Assembly: GCF_023050945.1 (NCBI RefSeq) | Contig: NZ_JALKIM010000005.1 | Span: 1 to 64,000, forward strand | Length of the DNA: 64,000 nt | Source: Anaerobiospirillum sp. NML120448 | GTDB taxonomy: Bacteria; Pseudomonadota; Gammaproteobacteria; Enterobacterales; Succinivibrionaceae | Direction of reading: 5' to 3' | In this document: positions 18,786 to 28,046 of the stretch, in pieces | How the letters are laid out: each line of letters opens with the position of its first letter | Numbering within the stretch: the stretch's first letter is position 1 | Translations under genes and position numbers: made by a program | Notes under the pieces: model-generated | Told to the model about the DNA's origin: nothing | Databases searched by the model: none | The model's input: only the letters and a program-made list of their open reading frames with translations

Positions 18786-18818
18786 AAAAAAGCGCTCTAA
18801 ACAGAAGCGCTTCTTTTT
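18786..18818. terminator. Terminator-like hairpin without an upstream gene
   Basis: AAGCGCT (18790-18796) pairs with AGCGCTT (18806-18812), flanked by an A-run on the left and TCTTTTTATT on the right, so it could act in both directions. No coding gene ends nearby, so any transcript it ends would be non-coding. Confidence 0.55.
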
Positions 18819-18963
18819 ATTAATCTATACAAGGCTATAGTGTCGCAAGCCAAAACCGAGCAACTATTATTCAACCCACGACACATTTATACGTAAGCTT
18901 CCTTTAAAAGGGTAACAGCTGATATTAAAAAATTAATATAATTTTTAAATTATATCACGAAAA

Positions 18964-18993
18964 TTTGGCATAAATATGCCAAATCTTTTTTGA
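18964..18993 (+). terminator. Second terminator-like hairpin in the non-coding stretch
   Basis: ATTTGGCAT (18964-18972) and ATGCCAAAT (18977-18985) form a perfect 9-bp stem with a 4-nt loop, followed by CTTTTTTG. Again no coding gene ends upstream. Confidence 0.55.
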
Positions 18994-19203
18994 TTTTCAT
19001 ATTAAAAAATATCATAAAAATATTATGAAATAAATGTACAAAATGGTAACAATTTGTACGTAGTTTATATGGGGCATATTTATTGAGAGAAACATGAGTA
19101 AAGATATGCGCAGCATAGTATGCTAAGTTGGAAAATATAAAGCTATATTTATATAAATTTCTCCTTTAGCTACTATTATGTAGCGATATCATCTTATTCG
19201 AAT

Positions 19204-19248
19204 ATTTCCTCTAAATCAGGTTGCACTTGTTACCGGTTTAGAGGAAAT
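19204..19248. repeat. 12-bp perfect inverted repeat
   Basis: ATTTCCTCTAAA (19204-19215) is complementary to TTTAGAGGAAAT (19237-19248) with a 21-nt loop. No T-run follows. Nearby, GCCTCTA at about 19261 and TAGAGGC near 19305 give a further competing pairing, so an RNA from here could fold in more than one way. Confidence 0.5.
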
Positions 19249-19484
19249 TTACGTTATAAAGCCTCTAGTAAAAATATTTAGCTAAACTACATTAAACCAA
19301 CTTAGAGGCATATCCCGAACCTTTATCGTCAGTAAAACTAAATTTTTCTAAACATTTCTACGAATGAATTATTAATAATCTACTGTGATTTTCAATCAAA
19401 TCAACTGTTTATATTCAAAATCCCAAGTTTGCTCAAAGTTTAAATGATTTTAGCCATCATTTTTAGCTAAAAACTTAAGAAACA

Positions 19485-20111
19485 TTAGTCCTGATAGATT
19501 AAAGACTTAATATGCTTAACCTTATTGAGCATACCCTCTAAAGCCTCACGGCGCTCATTAGAAACATCGCCCTCTTGAAGCTTATCCAAATTAGTCTGGC
19601 CAATATTAATATAGCGCTCTAAGCTTTCTTTAGTAGCAAAAATCTTAATAAAGGTTTCAATCTCATTGCGATAGTGGTTAACTCTAAACTCGTATTGAGC
19701 TAAAGCCTCACGAGCTTTCTTAAGCTCATTTAACAAGCTTCTTGATAAGAGAGCCTGAGTAAAATACTGTTGCGCATTATCTTTTAAAGAAAGCACAAAG
19801 GAACTGTAGTCCTCATAAGCCTGATACCAATGAGTTTGTTGCTTCTTTAAATCCTCGTTCATTGCATTGAGATCAAAAGGCATACATTGATCTGGATTGT
19901 CCATGTCTTTTGGCAAAAGATCACGAAAATCCCCAATACGTTTTAACAAGTCCTGAATCTGCATATCCACAGATAGAGCCTCAGACTTAAGCATGGCAAA
20001 AGACTGCTCAATAGGATTAGTCTGACCCGATTGTGAATTTACATTAACTGCATTAGCCCCTAAAGCATTTTGCTGTTTCTTTAACTTCTTATTGCGACTT
20101 TTCTGGCCCAT
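19485..20111 (-). CDS. Hypothetical coiled-coil protein
   Basis: 208 residues that I do not recognise. The N-terminus is very basic (QKSRNKKLKKQQ), followed by a Gly/Asn/Ser-rich linker to about residue 32. The rest is predicted to be almost all helix, with heptad-like charged/Leu patterning (for example LLNELKKAREALAQYEFRV near 125-145). It has no signal peptide and no membrane segment, so it is probably cytosolic. The ATG at 20111 is followed by a normal coding pattern, and the composition contrasts with the non-coding DNA on both sides. It is monocistronic as far as can be seen. A structural or nucleic-acid-associated role is only a guess from the basic N-terminus. Confidence 0.65.
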   Translation of the reverse strand: MGQKSRNKKLKKQQNALGANAVNVNSQSGQTNPIEQSFAMLKSEALSVDMQIQDLLKRIGDFRDLLPKDMDNPDQCMPFDLNAMNEDLKKQQTHWYQAYEDYSSFVLSLKDNAQQYFTQALLSRSLLNELKKAREALAQYEFRVNHYRNEIETFIKIFATKESLERYINIGQTNLDKLQEGDVSNERREALEGMLNKVKHIKSLIYQD

Positions 20112-20253
20112 CGTTGCTACCTAAAATCTAATTTGTGTATTCTATGTGCCACATTATACCAGCATCACAGTACAAGCCCTTTAATATTAAGCCCTAACCC
20201 AAAAGCAAAATCTATCTACCATCCCAAACTCACTCCCCCTAACGAAGCCAACT

Positions 20254-20592
20254 TGCCACTAGCAGTAGACTCTCTTTTATTTAGCCATACTGTGCTCATT
20301 AACTAATAATAGGCTCAACTATATATTGCTTTTGCAATCACTACTTCTGTACCTTAACAGTATTTTTGCTACTGGCAGTAGCCGTTCTTTTATTTATCCC
20401 TACAGTAATCATGAACTAATGAGAAGCCCAACTGTATATCCATATCGCAATCACTACTTCTGTACCTTAACAGTATTTTTGCTACTGGCAGTAGCCGTTT
20501 TTTTATTTATCCCTACAGTAATCATGAACTAATGAGAAGCCCAACTGTATATCCCTATTGCAATCACTACTTCTGTTCCTTAACAGTCAGAT
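20254..20592 (+). repeat. 113-bp tandem repeat, about three copies
   Basis: GCAATCACTAC recurs at 20334, 20447 and 20560, exactly 113 bp apart. A diverged earlier copy begins near 20254 (TGCCACTAGCAGTAG against TGCTACTGGCAGTAG at 20367). The unit equals a 37-codon ORF plus stop whose TAA shares one base with the next copy's ATG (TAATG). The intact copy is 20419-20532, beginning MRSPTVYPYRN and containing a hydrophobic stretch LTVFLLLAVAVFLFIP. The preceding copy has ATA instead of ATG. The following copy keeps the ATG at 20532 but diverges after about 19 codons. No Shine-Dalgarno is seen. Confidence 0.85.
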
Positions 20593-20893
20593 TGCTTATA
20601 TTGTCCCCCTATGTAGTGCCTTTATATTTGGGTAAGGTATTATTCTTAAGATAGATAATTATCAAAACTTTGCCGCAATTTGGTGCTTTTGCCGCCCTAT
20701 GGGCAAAGAGCACGCTTTTACCATATACCTAAAGAGACAAAATGGTTAAATTTGTATGTAAACAAATATGACTTGATACTAACTGCTATCTACTTTAATT
20801 GTAAAAACAATGTGTAAAACTAGGCCTAAACCCCTGTAATTACGCCATTGTTATTTATATTTAGCAAAATAAAAAATGATTATTTATAAAACA

Positions 20894-20909
20894 TGGCACG
20901 CAGGTTGCT
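20894..20909 (+). promoter_or_regulatory. Sigma-54 promoter upstream of flgE
   Basis: TGGCACGCAGGTTGCT matches the sigma-54 (RpoN) consensus TGGCACG-N4-TTGCW at every position. It lies about 120 bp upstream of the flgE start, in the right orientation. Class II/III control of hook genes by sigma-54 is known in several flagellated gammaproteobacteria. No activator gene or enhancer site was identified. Confidence 0.85.
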
Positions 20910-20923
20910 TTATCTTAGACATA

Positions 20924-21002
20924 ACAAACTAGCTCAGGAGAGAAGGTTTTGGCTTTCTAATTTAGTTATAAAGAAAAGAATAGAGTTAGTTAGCTAGTTT
21001 GT
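20924..21002 (+). promoter_or_regulatory. Long-range stem in the flgE leader
   Basis: ACAAACTAGCT (20924-20934) is perfectly complementary to AGCTAGTTTGT (20992-21002), enclosing 57 nt. It falls between the predicted sigma-54 start site and the flgE Shine-Dalgarno (TTTGGAG near 21012), so it would form in the 5' UTR and end just before the ribosome site. Confidence 0.5.
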
Positions 21003-21027
21003 CTTAATTATTTTGGAGTATTAAGTC

Positions 21028-22710
21028 ATGTTCGGTATTTCAGTAAGCGGCATCAAGAACTCTCAGAAGCACATTGATGTAACCTCAAATAATATTGCCA
21101 ATACTAATTCGTATGGCTTCAAGAAGTCACGTGCTGAATTTGCTGACGTTTATGCAAACAGCATTTACTCAAATTCTAAGACTGCCTCTGGTATGGGTGT
21201 GGTTAATACCGTAGTATCACAGCAGTTCACCCAAGGTTCCTTATCAGGCGATACTGGTAATCCATTGGACATGGCTATTCAAGGTAATGGCTTCTTTGTT
21301 CTCAAGGGCAACGATAGTGATTCCCTCTCCTTTACTCGTAATGGTGCATTCCAATTAGATAAGGAAGGCTACATCGTAACTGCTACTGGTGATTACCTCC
21401 AAGGTTGGGACGTAAACACCGATGGTACTGCCACTTCCTTAGACCTCAACGGCACCAAGAAGCTCCAGCTTCCATCCGACACTGGCGCTCCACAGATGTC
21501 TACCAATATCGGTATTGGTGTAAACTTACCAGCTGATAAAGAAGCTTATAAGGTTCCTACTGTAGGTGAAGATCCTTGGAAAGTTCTTAATGCTACAGAT
21601 TTAACTGCTGACAAGATTCAATATGGCATTGTTCGTGATGGTAAGGGTGCTGTAGTTCAAAACCCACAAACTCCATTAACAGCAGATCAATATAAGCAAT
21701 ACTTTGTAAACTTTGATCCAAAAGACTCAAGCACTTACCACGCTTCAACTTCTCAGACCATTCATGACTCTTTAGGTGGTGCACACACTTTAACCTATTA
21801 CATGATTAAGATGGGCCCTGAGTCTGCTGGCTCAAACAACACTGTATGGAATGTCATTCCATTTGTTGATGGCCAGCCTGTTGACGTTGCCCAACAAGGT
21901 AATGAAAACCCTGTTGTAATGACTGTACCTAATGGTAATTCTTCAGTATCTGGCGCTAACTTCTTTGGCTTCCAAGTTACTTTTGAGCCAAATGGTGAGT
22001 TTAAGTCACAAGTTCCAAGCAAGATTGAGCTTGTTAACCCAACAGTAGCAAATCCAGCTCCTGGCGCTTCTGGATTAACAAACAGCTTACGTGAAAAACT
22101 TTTTGGTGTTAACGGTGCTGCAAACAATGCTGGCGGCTCTTTAGGTAAAACAGATTACTATGATTTAACCTTTGAAATTGACACCAAAACAAATCCAGAT
22201 AAGAAGCCTTTATTCAAGGGTAATGGTTCCTTACACACCTCAATTGGTCAGGGTGTAGATCCTTTACAGAGCGTACATATTTCATTCACTGCAACCCAGT
22301 ATGGTTCATCTAACTTCCAGGTAACTGGTGCACCTACCAATGATGGTTATGCAACTGGTATCTTGACTGGTATGTCTGTTGATGAGAACGGCGTAATTCA
22401 GTGTGAATACTCAAATGGCCGTTTACTCCAGATTGGTAAGGTTGCTATGGCAGACTTTGCCAACACCCAAGGCTTATCAAAGATTGGTGACACTCAGTGG
22501 AAGCAATCCATTAGCTCTGGTGAGGCTATTGCCAAAGAGGCAAATACTGGCTCTGCTGGTTCCATTAAGGGTTCTAACTTAGAGCTTTCAAACGTAGATT
22601 TAACTTCTGAGTTGGTTGAGCTTATTACCGCACAGCGTAACTACCAAGCAAATGCTCAGTCACTCCAGACTAACAACACTGTAATGGATAGCATCCTTAA
22701 CATTCGTTAG
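21028..22710 (+). CDS. flgE: Flagellar hook protein FlgE
   Basis: 560 residues, somewhat longer than E. coli FlgE (402), as is common where the surface domains are enlarged. FlgE polymerises into the hook outside the cell and is exported by the flagellar type III apparatus without a cleaved signal. The N-terminal rod/hook signature (GIKNSQKHIDVTSNNIANTN, then GFKKSRAEF), the segment GNPLDMAIQGNGFFVL and the C-terminal D0 helix (LVELITAQRNYQANAQS) are all intact. ATG at 21028 with GGAG upstream. Its own sigma-54 promoter, folded leader and terminator show a single-gene unit, unlike the usual flgBCDEFG operon. Confidence 0.95.
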   Translation: MFGISVSGIKNSQKHIDVTSNNIANTNSYGFKKSRAEFADVYANSIYSNSKTASGMGVVNTVVSQQFTQGSLSGDTGNPLDMAIQGNGFFVLKGNDSDSLSFTRNGAFQLDKEGYIVTATGDYLQGWDVNTDGTATSLDLNGTKKLQLPSDTGAPQMSTNIGIGVNLPADKEAYKVPTVGEDPWKVLNATDLTADKIQYGIVRDGKGAVVQNPQTPLTADQYKQYFVNFDPKDSSTYHASTSQTIHDSLGGAHTLTYYMIKMGPESAGSNNTVWNVIPFVDGQPVDVAQQGNENPVVMTVPNGNSSVSGANFFGFQVTFEPNGEFKSQVPSKIELVNPTVANPAPGASGLTNSLREKLFGVNGAANNAGGSLGKTDYYDLTFEIDTKTNPDKKPLFKGNGSLHTSIGQGVDPLQSVHISFTATQYGSSNFQVTGAPTNDGYATGILTGMSVDENGVIQCEYSNGRLLQIGKVAMADFANTQGLSKIGDTQWKQSISSGEAIAKEANTGSAGSIKGSNLELSNVDLTSELVELITAQRNYQANAQSLQTNNTVMDSILNIR

Positions 22711-22741
22711 TCTCTAACTTAACCGATTAAAATACTCCACT

Positions 22742-22772
22742 AAAGCCGAGCCACAAGCTCGGCTTTTATTTT
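22742..22772 (+). terminator. flgE terminator
   Basis: AAAGCCGAG (22742-22750) pairs with CTCGGCTTT (22758-22766), followed by TATTTTG, 32 nt after the flgE stop. Confidence 0.85.
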
Positions 22773-23118
22773 GTTCAGAAGAAAAATAAAGCTTTCCCTC
22801 CAGACACCATCCCAATAATCAAAATTTATATTTAGCTAATTACAGACCTTTAAATAGAGCGACTTCTATGAGAGATTATAAGTTTTTAGTAGTTTTTAAT
22901 GGCTATATTAGATGGCTCTTAGTGCATTTTTTGCCTGCTATTAATTTGTAGGTAGTCATAAAAAGCTAAAAAAGCTATAATTGAGGGCTTAATAAGGTTG
23001 TATAGGCTAAAGTTAGTTTGCTACAACCAAAGGATAAGTAGCTATTTTGCTATTGTAATTATGTTATAAATTTAGCCATTCTAGTATTTACTAGTATGGA
23101 ATTGTTTTTAGGTTAACC
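22773..23118. other. Intergenic region between flgE and the FmdB-like gene
   Basis: AT-rich; no gene or clear repeat seen. The promoter of the zinc-ribbon gene should lie here. Confidence 0.4.
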
Positions 23119-23364
23119 ATGCCTTTTTACGAGTATCGTTGCTCAAACTGTGGTCACTCATTAACTAAGCTACAGTCTATGAGCGCCCCTGCTTTAACCA
23201 CTTGCCCTGAGTGCAAACAAGAGACCTTAGTAAAATTAATTAGTGCCTCCAATTGCGATTTAAAGGGTGTGGGTGTGTTTGGTAATTCTAAGAGTCCTTT
23301 TAAGAACGATAGTTGTTCTGCAAGCAAGAGTCCTTGTGCCTCTTGTCCAAACGCATCAAACTAG
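23119..23364 (+). CDS. FmdB-family zinc-ribbon protein
   Basis: 81 residues. The N-terminus MPFYEYRCSNCGH is the hallmark of FmdB-type regulatory/zinc-ribbon proteins. A second pair CPEC near residues 35-38 completes a CxxC...CxxC zinc site. The C-terminus adds a Ser/Lys/Cys-rich tail (SCSASKSPCASC) with four more Cys, which may bind metal too. The function is poorly known for the family. It lies 140 bp before aspS; small FmdB-like genes just upstream of aspS occur in other proteobacteria, which supports the call. No good Shine-Dalgarno stands out (the ATG is preceded by AGGTTAACC). Confidence 0.85.
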   Translation: MPFYEYRCSNCGHSLTKLQSMSAPALTTCPECKQETLVKLISASNCDLKGVGVFGNSKSPFKNDSCSASKSPCASCPNASN

Positions 23365-23504
23365 CTTTAGCGAACGATTAATTTCTTTTTTTAGTTAGCT
23401 TTTCTTTGCTATCTGATTAAAAGTTATTTAGTTTTAGCTCTCTTATACTTAAGCCGTAAGGCTAGACATTTTTGTTTAAACATTAATAGTCAAAGGCGAT
23501 TTTT

Positions 23505-25274
23505 ATGTCAATGCGTTCACATTACTGTGATCAAGTTGGTCTGAATGAAGATGGTCAGACCATTACCCTATGCGGCTGGGTCAACAAGCGCCGTGATTTA
23601 GGTGGACTGATCTTTATCGATTTACGCGATAGAACAGGTTTAGTACAGGTTGTATTTGAGCCTGATGTAAAGGATGTGCACGAGTTGGCTGCCACCTTAC
23701 GTAATGAGTTTTGTATTAAGGTAGTTGGTACTGTTAGAAAGCGTCCAGACAGCCAAGTAAACTCTAATATGAAGAGCGGTGCTATTGAAGTTTATGCCAG
23801 CTCTTTAGAGATTTTAAATAAGTCTGCTGTTTTACCTTTAGACTTCAATCAGGACAACACTGAAGAGCAGCGTTTACGTTATCGCTACTTAGATTTACGT
23901 CGTCCTGAGATGGTTAAGAACTTTACCAAGCGTCACAGCATTACCCGTTTTGTACGCTCCTTCTTAGATGATAACGGCTTTATTGATGTTGAGACTCCAA
24001 TGCTCACCAAGGCCACTCCAGAAGGTGCTCGTGACTACTTAGTTCCATCCCGTATTCACCATGGCAAGTTCTACGCATTACCACAGTCACCACAGTTGTT
24101 TAAGCAATTGTTAATGATTGCTGGTTTTGATCGTTACTACCAGATCACTAAGTGCTTCCGTGATGAGGACTTACGTGCTGACCGTCAGCCAGAGTTTACC
24201 CAGATCGATATCGAAACTTCCTTTATGTCATCACAAGACGTACGTGATGTTATGGAAGAAATGATGGTAGGCTTATTCAAGCGTGAGGAAAATGTTGATT
24301 TAGGCACTTTCCCAGTATTAACTTGGACTGAGGCCATGGAGCGCTTTGGTTCTGATAAGCCTGATTTACGTATCGATTTTGAACTCCACACCTTAGACAA
24401 TTTAGTTAAGGATAGCGAGTTTAAGGTACTTTCTGAGTCTGCTAACGATGAAGGCTCAAAGGTAGTAGGCTTTGCTCTTCCAGGCGGTGCTTCTTTAACC
24501 CGTAAGAACATTGATGGCTACACCGACTACGTTAAGAAGTTAGGTGCCTCTGGTCTTATCTATATTAAGGTTAACGAGCTTGCCAAGGGTGCAGAAGGCT
24601 TACAATCCTCTATTGCTAAGCACGTAACCCCAGAGCACTTATTAGCTATGGTTAATGAGTGCGGTGCTAAGGATGGCGACATCGTATTTATTGGTTGTGG
24701 CAAGACTGTTAAGTGCCAGACCTTTATGGGTGCCTTACGTTGCCAAAGCGCACGTGATCACAATTTAATTAACCCAGGCTTCAAGGCTTTATGGGTAGTT
24801 AACTTCCCAATGTTCGAAATGACAGAGGAAGCTGGCTTAACTGCAATGCACCACCCATTTACCGCTCCAGCTAACGTAACTCCAGAGCAGTTAATTAATG
24901 ATCCAATGAACGTATTTGCTGATGCTTACGACATGGTAATTAACGGCTATGAAGTTGGTGGTGGTTCTGTACGTATCCACTCTGATGAGATGCAAAAGGC
25001 TGTATTTAAGGTATTAGGTATCAGCGATGAAGAGGCTCGTGAGAAGTTCGGCTTCTTATTAGATGCTTTATCATTTGGTGCACCTCCTCATGCTGGTTTA
25101 GCTTTTGGTCTTGATCGTCTAACTATGTTACTCACTCACACTGAGAACATTCGTGACGTTATTGCTTTCCCTAAGACCACTGCTGCTTCTTGCTTAATGA
25201 CTGAGGCTCCAAACTTAGCCTCTGAGGCAGCTTTAACCGAACTTGCAATTGCAGTAACTGATATCGAAAAGTAA
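23505..25274 (+). CDS. aspS: Aspartyl-tRNA synthetase
   Basis: 589 residues, equal to the bacterial-type enzyme (about 590). It attaches aspartate to tRNA-Asp. The N-terminal OB-fold anticodon-binding domain ([21 protein letters not shown]) is followed by class II motif 2 ([18 protein letters not shown]), the bacteria-specific GAD insertion (about residues 280-420) and motif 3 ([13 protein letters not shown]). The start at 23505 gives the standard [10 protein letters not shown]-like beginning with two extra residues. It is followed after 14 nt by yebC, so the two form an operon. Confidence 0.97.
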   Translation: MSMRSHYCDQVGLNEDGQTITLCGWVNKRRDLGGLIFIDLRDRTGLVQVVFEPDVKDVHELAATLRNEFCIKVVGTVRKRPDSQVNSNMKSGAIEVYASSLEILNKSAVLPLDFNQDNTEEQRLRYRYLDLRRPEMVKNFTKRHSITRFVRSFLDDNGFIDVETPMLTKATPEGARDYLVPSRIHHGKFYALPQSPQLFKQLLMIAGFDRYYQITKCFRDEDLRADRQPEFTQIDIETSFMSSQDVRDVMEEMMVGLFKREENVDLGTFPVLTWTEAMERFGSDKPDLRIDFELHTLDNLVKDSEFKVLSESANDEGSKVVGFALPGGASLTRKNIDGYTDYVKKLGASGLIYIKVNELAKGAEGLQSSIAKHVTPEHLLAMVNECGAKDGDIVFIGCGKTVKCQTFMGALRCQSARDHNLINPGFKALWVVNFPMFEMTEEAGLTAMHHPFTAPANVTPEQLINDPMNVFADAYDMVINGYEVGGGSVRIHSDEMQKAVFKVLGISDEEAREKFGFLLDALSFGAPPHAGLAFGLDRLTMLLTHTENIRDVIAFPKTTAASCLMTEAPNLASEAALTELAIAVTDIEK

Positions 25275-25288
25275 TTTAGGAGAATATC

Positions 25289-26047
25289 ATGGCAGGTCAC
25301 TCCAAGTGGGCCAATATCCGTTTCCGTAAGGCAGCTCAAGATGCTAAGCGTGGTAAGATTTTTACCAAGTTAATTCGTGAAATTACCTCTGCCGCTCGTT
25401 TAGGCGGCGGTGACGAGTCTTCTAACCCACGTTTACGTTCAGCTGTTATTTCTGCTTTAGCCCAGAACATGACCCGTGACACCATTAAGCGTGCTATTGA
25501 GCGTGGTGTAGGCGGTGGTGAAGGCTCCGATCTTGAGTCTATTACCTATGAGGGCTATGGTGTAGGTGGCGTAGCTGTTATGGTTGAGTGTATGACTGAC
25601 AACCGTAACCGTACTGCCTCTGACGTTCGTCATGGCTTCACCAAGTTTGGTGGCAACTTAGGCACCTCTGGTTCTGTTAACTACTTATTCACCAAGAAAG
25701 GTGTAATTAACTTCTTGCCAGATGAGGCAGGTAACATGCCAGTTGACGAAGAGACTGCAATGGATATCGCTCTTGAGGCTGGTGCAGATGACGTTATCAC
25801 CAATGATGATGGCTCCATCGATGTATACACCACTCCAGAGGCCTTCGTTCCTGTAGTTGATGCTTTTGCTGCTAAGAACATTAACCCATCTAATGCTCAG
25901 GTAACCATGACTCCATCTACCGAAACTGCATTAGATGCCGAGGCTGCTGCTAAGTTCATTCGCATGATTGATTACTTAGAGGACTTGGACGACGTTCAAG
26001 AGGTTTACCACAACGCCAACATTCCAGATGACGTTGAGATTGAGTAA
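25289..26047 (+). CDS. yebC: YebC/TACO1 family protein
   Basis: 252 residues. The opening [22 protein letters not shown] is characteristic, as is [19 protein letters not shown]. Family members are described as DNA-binding regulators and, more recently, as ribosome-associated factors that help translation of difficult stretches such as polyproline. It starts 14 nt after aspS with AGGAG upstream, so it is co-transcribed with aspS. The arrangement aspS-yebC(-ruvC) is widespread in gammaproteobacteria; ruvC is not present here. Confidence 0.96.
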   Translation: MAGHSKWANIRFRKAAQDAKRGKIFTKLIREITSAARLGGGDESSNPRLRSAVISALAQNMTRDTIKRAIERGVGGGEGSDLESITYEGYGVGGVAVMVECMTDNRNRTASDVRHGFTKFGGNLGTSGSVNYLFTKKGVINFLPDEAGNMPVDEETAMDIALEAGADDVITNDDGSIDVYTTPEAFVPVVDAFAAKNINPSNAQVTMTPSTETALDAEAAAKFIRMIDYLEDLDDVQEVYHNANIPDDVEIE

Positions 26048-26069
26048 TCTATTTGCTTGACTAGCTTAT

Positions 26070-26092
26070 GCTTAAGCCTATAAGGCTTAAGC
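26070..26092 (+). terminator. Hairpin after yebC
   Basis: GCTTAAGCC (26070-26078) and GGCTTAAGC (26084-26092) form a perfect 9-bp stem with a 5-nt loop. No T-run follows, so it acts perhaps together with the next hairpin. Confidence 0.5.
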
Positions 26093-26100
26093 GCAATATC

Positions 26101-26138
26101 AATGCCGCACTATCTCAGATGAGAGATTTTGCGGCATT
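26101..26138 (+). terminator. Second hairpin after yebC
   Basis: AATGCCGCA (26101-26109) and TGCGGCATT (26130-26138) form a perfect 9-bp stem with a smaller inner ATCTC/GAGAT pairing, followed by GCTTATT. Probably the aspS-yebC terminator. Confidence 0.6.
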
Positions 26139-26237
26139 GCTTATTAAGTATTAAGAGTGCTAAGCCAATGGTTTTTTATGTACAAATTATTGGCTTACCA
26201 TTTTTCCATTACAAACATAATATATTGGGCTTTGTCT

Positions 26238-27755
26238 ATGAATAAGTCTAAACAGCCTTACAAGATTTTGTGGTACTCCCTACCTTGCTTAATTGATAGC
26301 TCTAATGGCGCTGCCATTAGCAATAAATTCATTTTAGAGCAGTTAGCCTTGCAAGGAATGGAGGTAAAAGCTCTTAATGCTACTATTGGAGATGATCCTA
26401 GTGGTTTACAGGGTCTTAATGCTATTACTGAAAAAGTAGAAGAAAACCCTGCTGGCTTTTATCAATTTCGACTCTCAAATATCGAGTATTTCGTAGTTAA
26501 GACTAGCTCAACTGGCCTGAGAGAAATTAAGGCCAGCGAACAAACCACTGTTTGGTCTTTATTTGTCAAATTGCTTGAGGTTTACCAACCTGACATTGTA
26601 ATTGGCTATTGTCCAGATCTTTTCTCCTTAAGCTTACGCCGTGAAGCAAAGGCCCGTGGTATTGCTACTGCTTATGCTGTTTGTAATGCCTCTCATGATA
26701 ATTTTGCTTTTCCAGACTGCGATGTAGTATTAACTAATTCTCAAGCTATCAGCATGTACTACAATCGTCGCCCTGATAGAAAAACCACGGTTAAGCCTTT
26801 TGGTATTGTCATTAACCCTGAAAAAGTCTTGGGCCCTAATGAAAATAGAGACCAAAGATATATAACCTTGGTTAACCCTCTACCATACAAAGGCATTGCT
26901 GTGTTTATTGGTCTCATTAGAGCCTTTATTAACAAGTACCCAGCTGTGCCTTTAAGATTTTTAGTAGTTAAAAATCGAGGCTCTTATGATGAGATTATTC
27001 AATCTCTCAAAAACCATGATGGCTCAAAATTCCTCGAAGGCCCAGATGCCCAAAAGATCTTATCTTGTATTGATGTTGCCGAGCATACTACCAATATGAA
27101 GGCTGTTTATGCCTTAACTAAAGTAATGGTTTGCCCATCATTATGCTTTGAGGCTTGGGGCATGGTAGCTACTGAGGCTAATATGAGTGGCATTCCTGTA
27201 CTGGCTAACAATTATGGCGGCCTACCTGAGGCTATTGGTCGTACATTTGCTACCAATGAACAAGGCCAACTAATTATTGATGATAGCAATTTAGGCGGTA
27301 TTGTTGTTGATCCTCCTGCTAGCAGCTTTGCTGATAATAATGTTATTCCTAATGATGAGGAAATTGTTCCTTATTTAGCCGCTTTAGAACATTTATTAAC
27401 TCACGATTATAGTGAGCAATGCGCCAAGGCCAGTGCAGTAAATGATCCTAATAAGAATTTAGAGCGCTTTAAGAACTATATCATTCCTTTAATGGATGAG
27501 GCTCAAGAGCGCAAAACTCCTTTAAACAACTCTTTCTTCCTGGCTGATAGCTATATGGCCGAACAAAGAGAGGCTAATGCTAAAAAGGAAGCTGCGCTCC
27601 AGGCACAAGCAACAGCACAGGCTAATCACCAGCAGGATAATAGCGCCCGCCCTGCTAGCAAAGAAAATCAAAACTCTGCCTACCAAGGCATGCCAATTAA
27701 GGGCGTACACCAAAAGTCCAAAAAAGCTGGCAAAAACACTAAGAAAAAGCGCTAA
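26238..27755 (+). CDS. GT-B glycosyltransferase (group 1/family 4-like)
   Basis: 505 residues from the ATG at 26238 (MNKSKQPYKILWYS). The frame continues 27 codons upstream through a hydrophobic, unlikely leader. The N-terminal half is a Rossmann-like domain. The C-terminal half has the donor-site signature CPSLCFEAWGMVATEANMSG followed by PVLANNYGGLPEAIG, typical of retaining GT-B enzymes using nucleotide sugars. No signal peptide. The last 50 residues are a Gln/Ala then Lys-rich tail ending KKSKKAGKNTKKKR, probably disordered. Donor and acceptor are unknown and no other polysaccharide gene is adjacent, so the pathway cannot be stated. Confidence 0.82.
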   Translation: MNKSKQPYKILWYSLPCLIDSSNGAAISNKFILEQLALQGMEVKALNATIGDDPSGLQGLNAITEKVEENPAGFYQFRLSNIEYFVVKTSSTGLREIKASEQTTVWSLFVKLLEVYQPDIVIGYCPDLFSLSLRREAKARGIATAYAVCNASHDNFAFPDCDVVLTNSQAISMYYNRRPDRKTTVKPFGIVINPEKVLGPNENRDQRYITLVNPLPYKGIAVFIGLIRAFINKYPAVPLRFLVVKNRGSYDEIIQSLKNHDGSKFLEGPDAQKILSCIDVAEHTTNMKAVYALTKVMVCPSLCFEAWGMVATEANMSGIPVLANNYGGLPEAIGRTFATNEQGQLIIDDSNLGGIVVDPPASSFADNNVIPNDEEIVPYLAALEHLLTHDYSEQCAKASAVNDPNKNLERFKNYIIPLMDEAQERKTPLNNSFFLADSYMAEQREANAKKEAALQAQATAQANHQQDNSARPASKENQNSAYQGMPIKGVHQKSKKAGKNTKKKR

Positions 27756-27799
27756 TTTCCATAATTTAGCGTCCTTTTGAGTTTGTTACTCTCAAATCA

Positions 27800-27836
27800 A
27801 AAAAGCCATGATTAGTGAAAATAATCATGGCTTTTT
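27800..27836. terminator. Terminator after the glycosyltransferase
   Basis: AAAAAGCCATGATTA (27800-27814) pairs perfectly over 15 bp with TAATCATGGCTTTTT (27822-27836). A-run and T-run on both sides make it bidirectional. Confidence 0.9.
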
Positions 27837-27962
27837 CATTTAAGTCAGCTAGCGCTTAAACCAACCTCATATCGCCCTCATGCTTTGCCTAAGACAAATA
27901 TGCTAACAGTTAGACTGTATAAGCTGCCTTATGGCCTCTAGTTAGCTCTATACGCTTGATAG

Positions 27963-27982
27963 AGGCCCTTTATTAAGGGCCT
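27963..27982 (-). terminator. Possible hairpin at the creD-like 3' end
   Basis: AGGCCCTT (27963-27970) and AAGGGCCT (27975-27982) form an 8-bp stem with a 4-nt loop, 65 nt past the minus-strand stop at 28047. No T-run, so function is uncertain. Confidence 0.35.
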
Positions 27983-28046
27983 ATAGCCTATAGCCTCTAG
28001 CCTTTATCTTAGGCAAGATGGTCTCTTTGAGGTTTTTTAGCTTAAG

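Larger units (their letters stand above)
17329..19484. other. 2.1-kb non-coding stretch with several hairpins
   Basis: No convincing gene in either strand. A 75-codon frame at 18408-18635 has no domain and no ribosome site. The stretch is AT-rich and contains a 10-bp stem at 17738-17764 (ATTACAGCTA / TAGCTGTAAT) and two terminator-like hairpins (18786-18818, 18964-18993). It also has a near-palindrome at 19035-19059 (TGTACAAA / TTTGTAC) and a 12-bp stem at 19204-19248. The two terminator-like hairpins without a gene before them suggest a small transcript. Confidence 0.5.

Noticed and set aside
17329-19484. tRNA or known structured RNA genes in the long non-coding stretch
   Set aside because: No cloverleaf with a T-arm GTTCRAnYC pattern and no recognisable RNA signature was found.
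20254-20592. Insertion sequence or integron-type repeat
   Set aside because: No transposase, no terminal inverted repeats and no target duplication; the unit is a simple tandem repeat.
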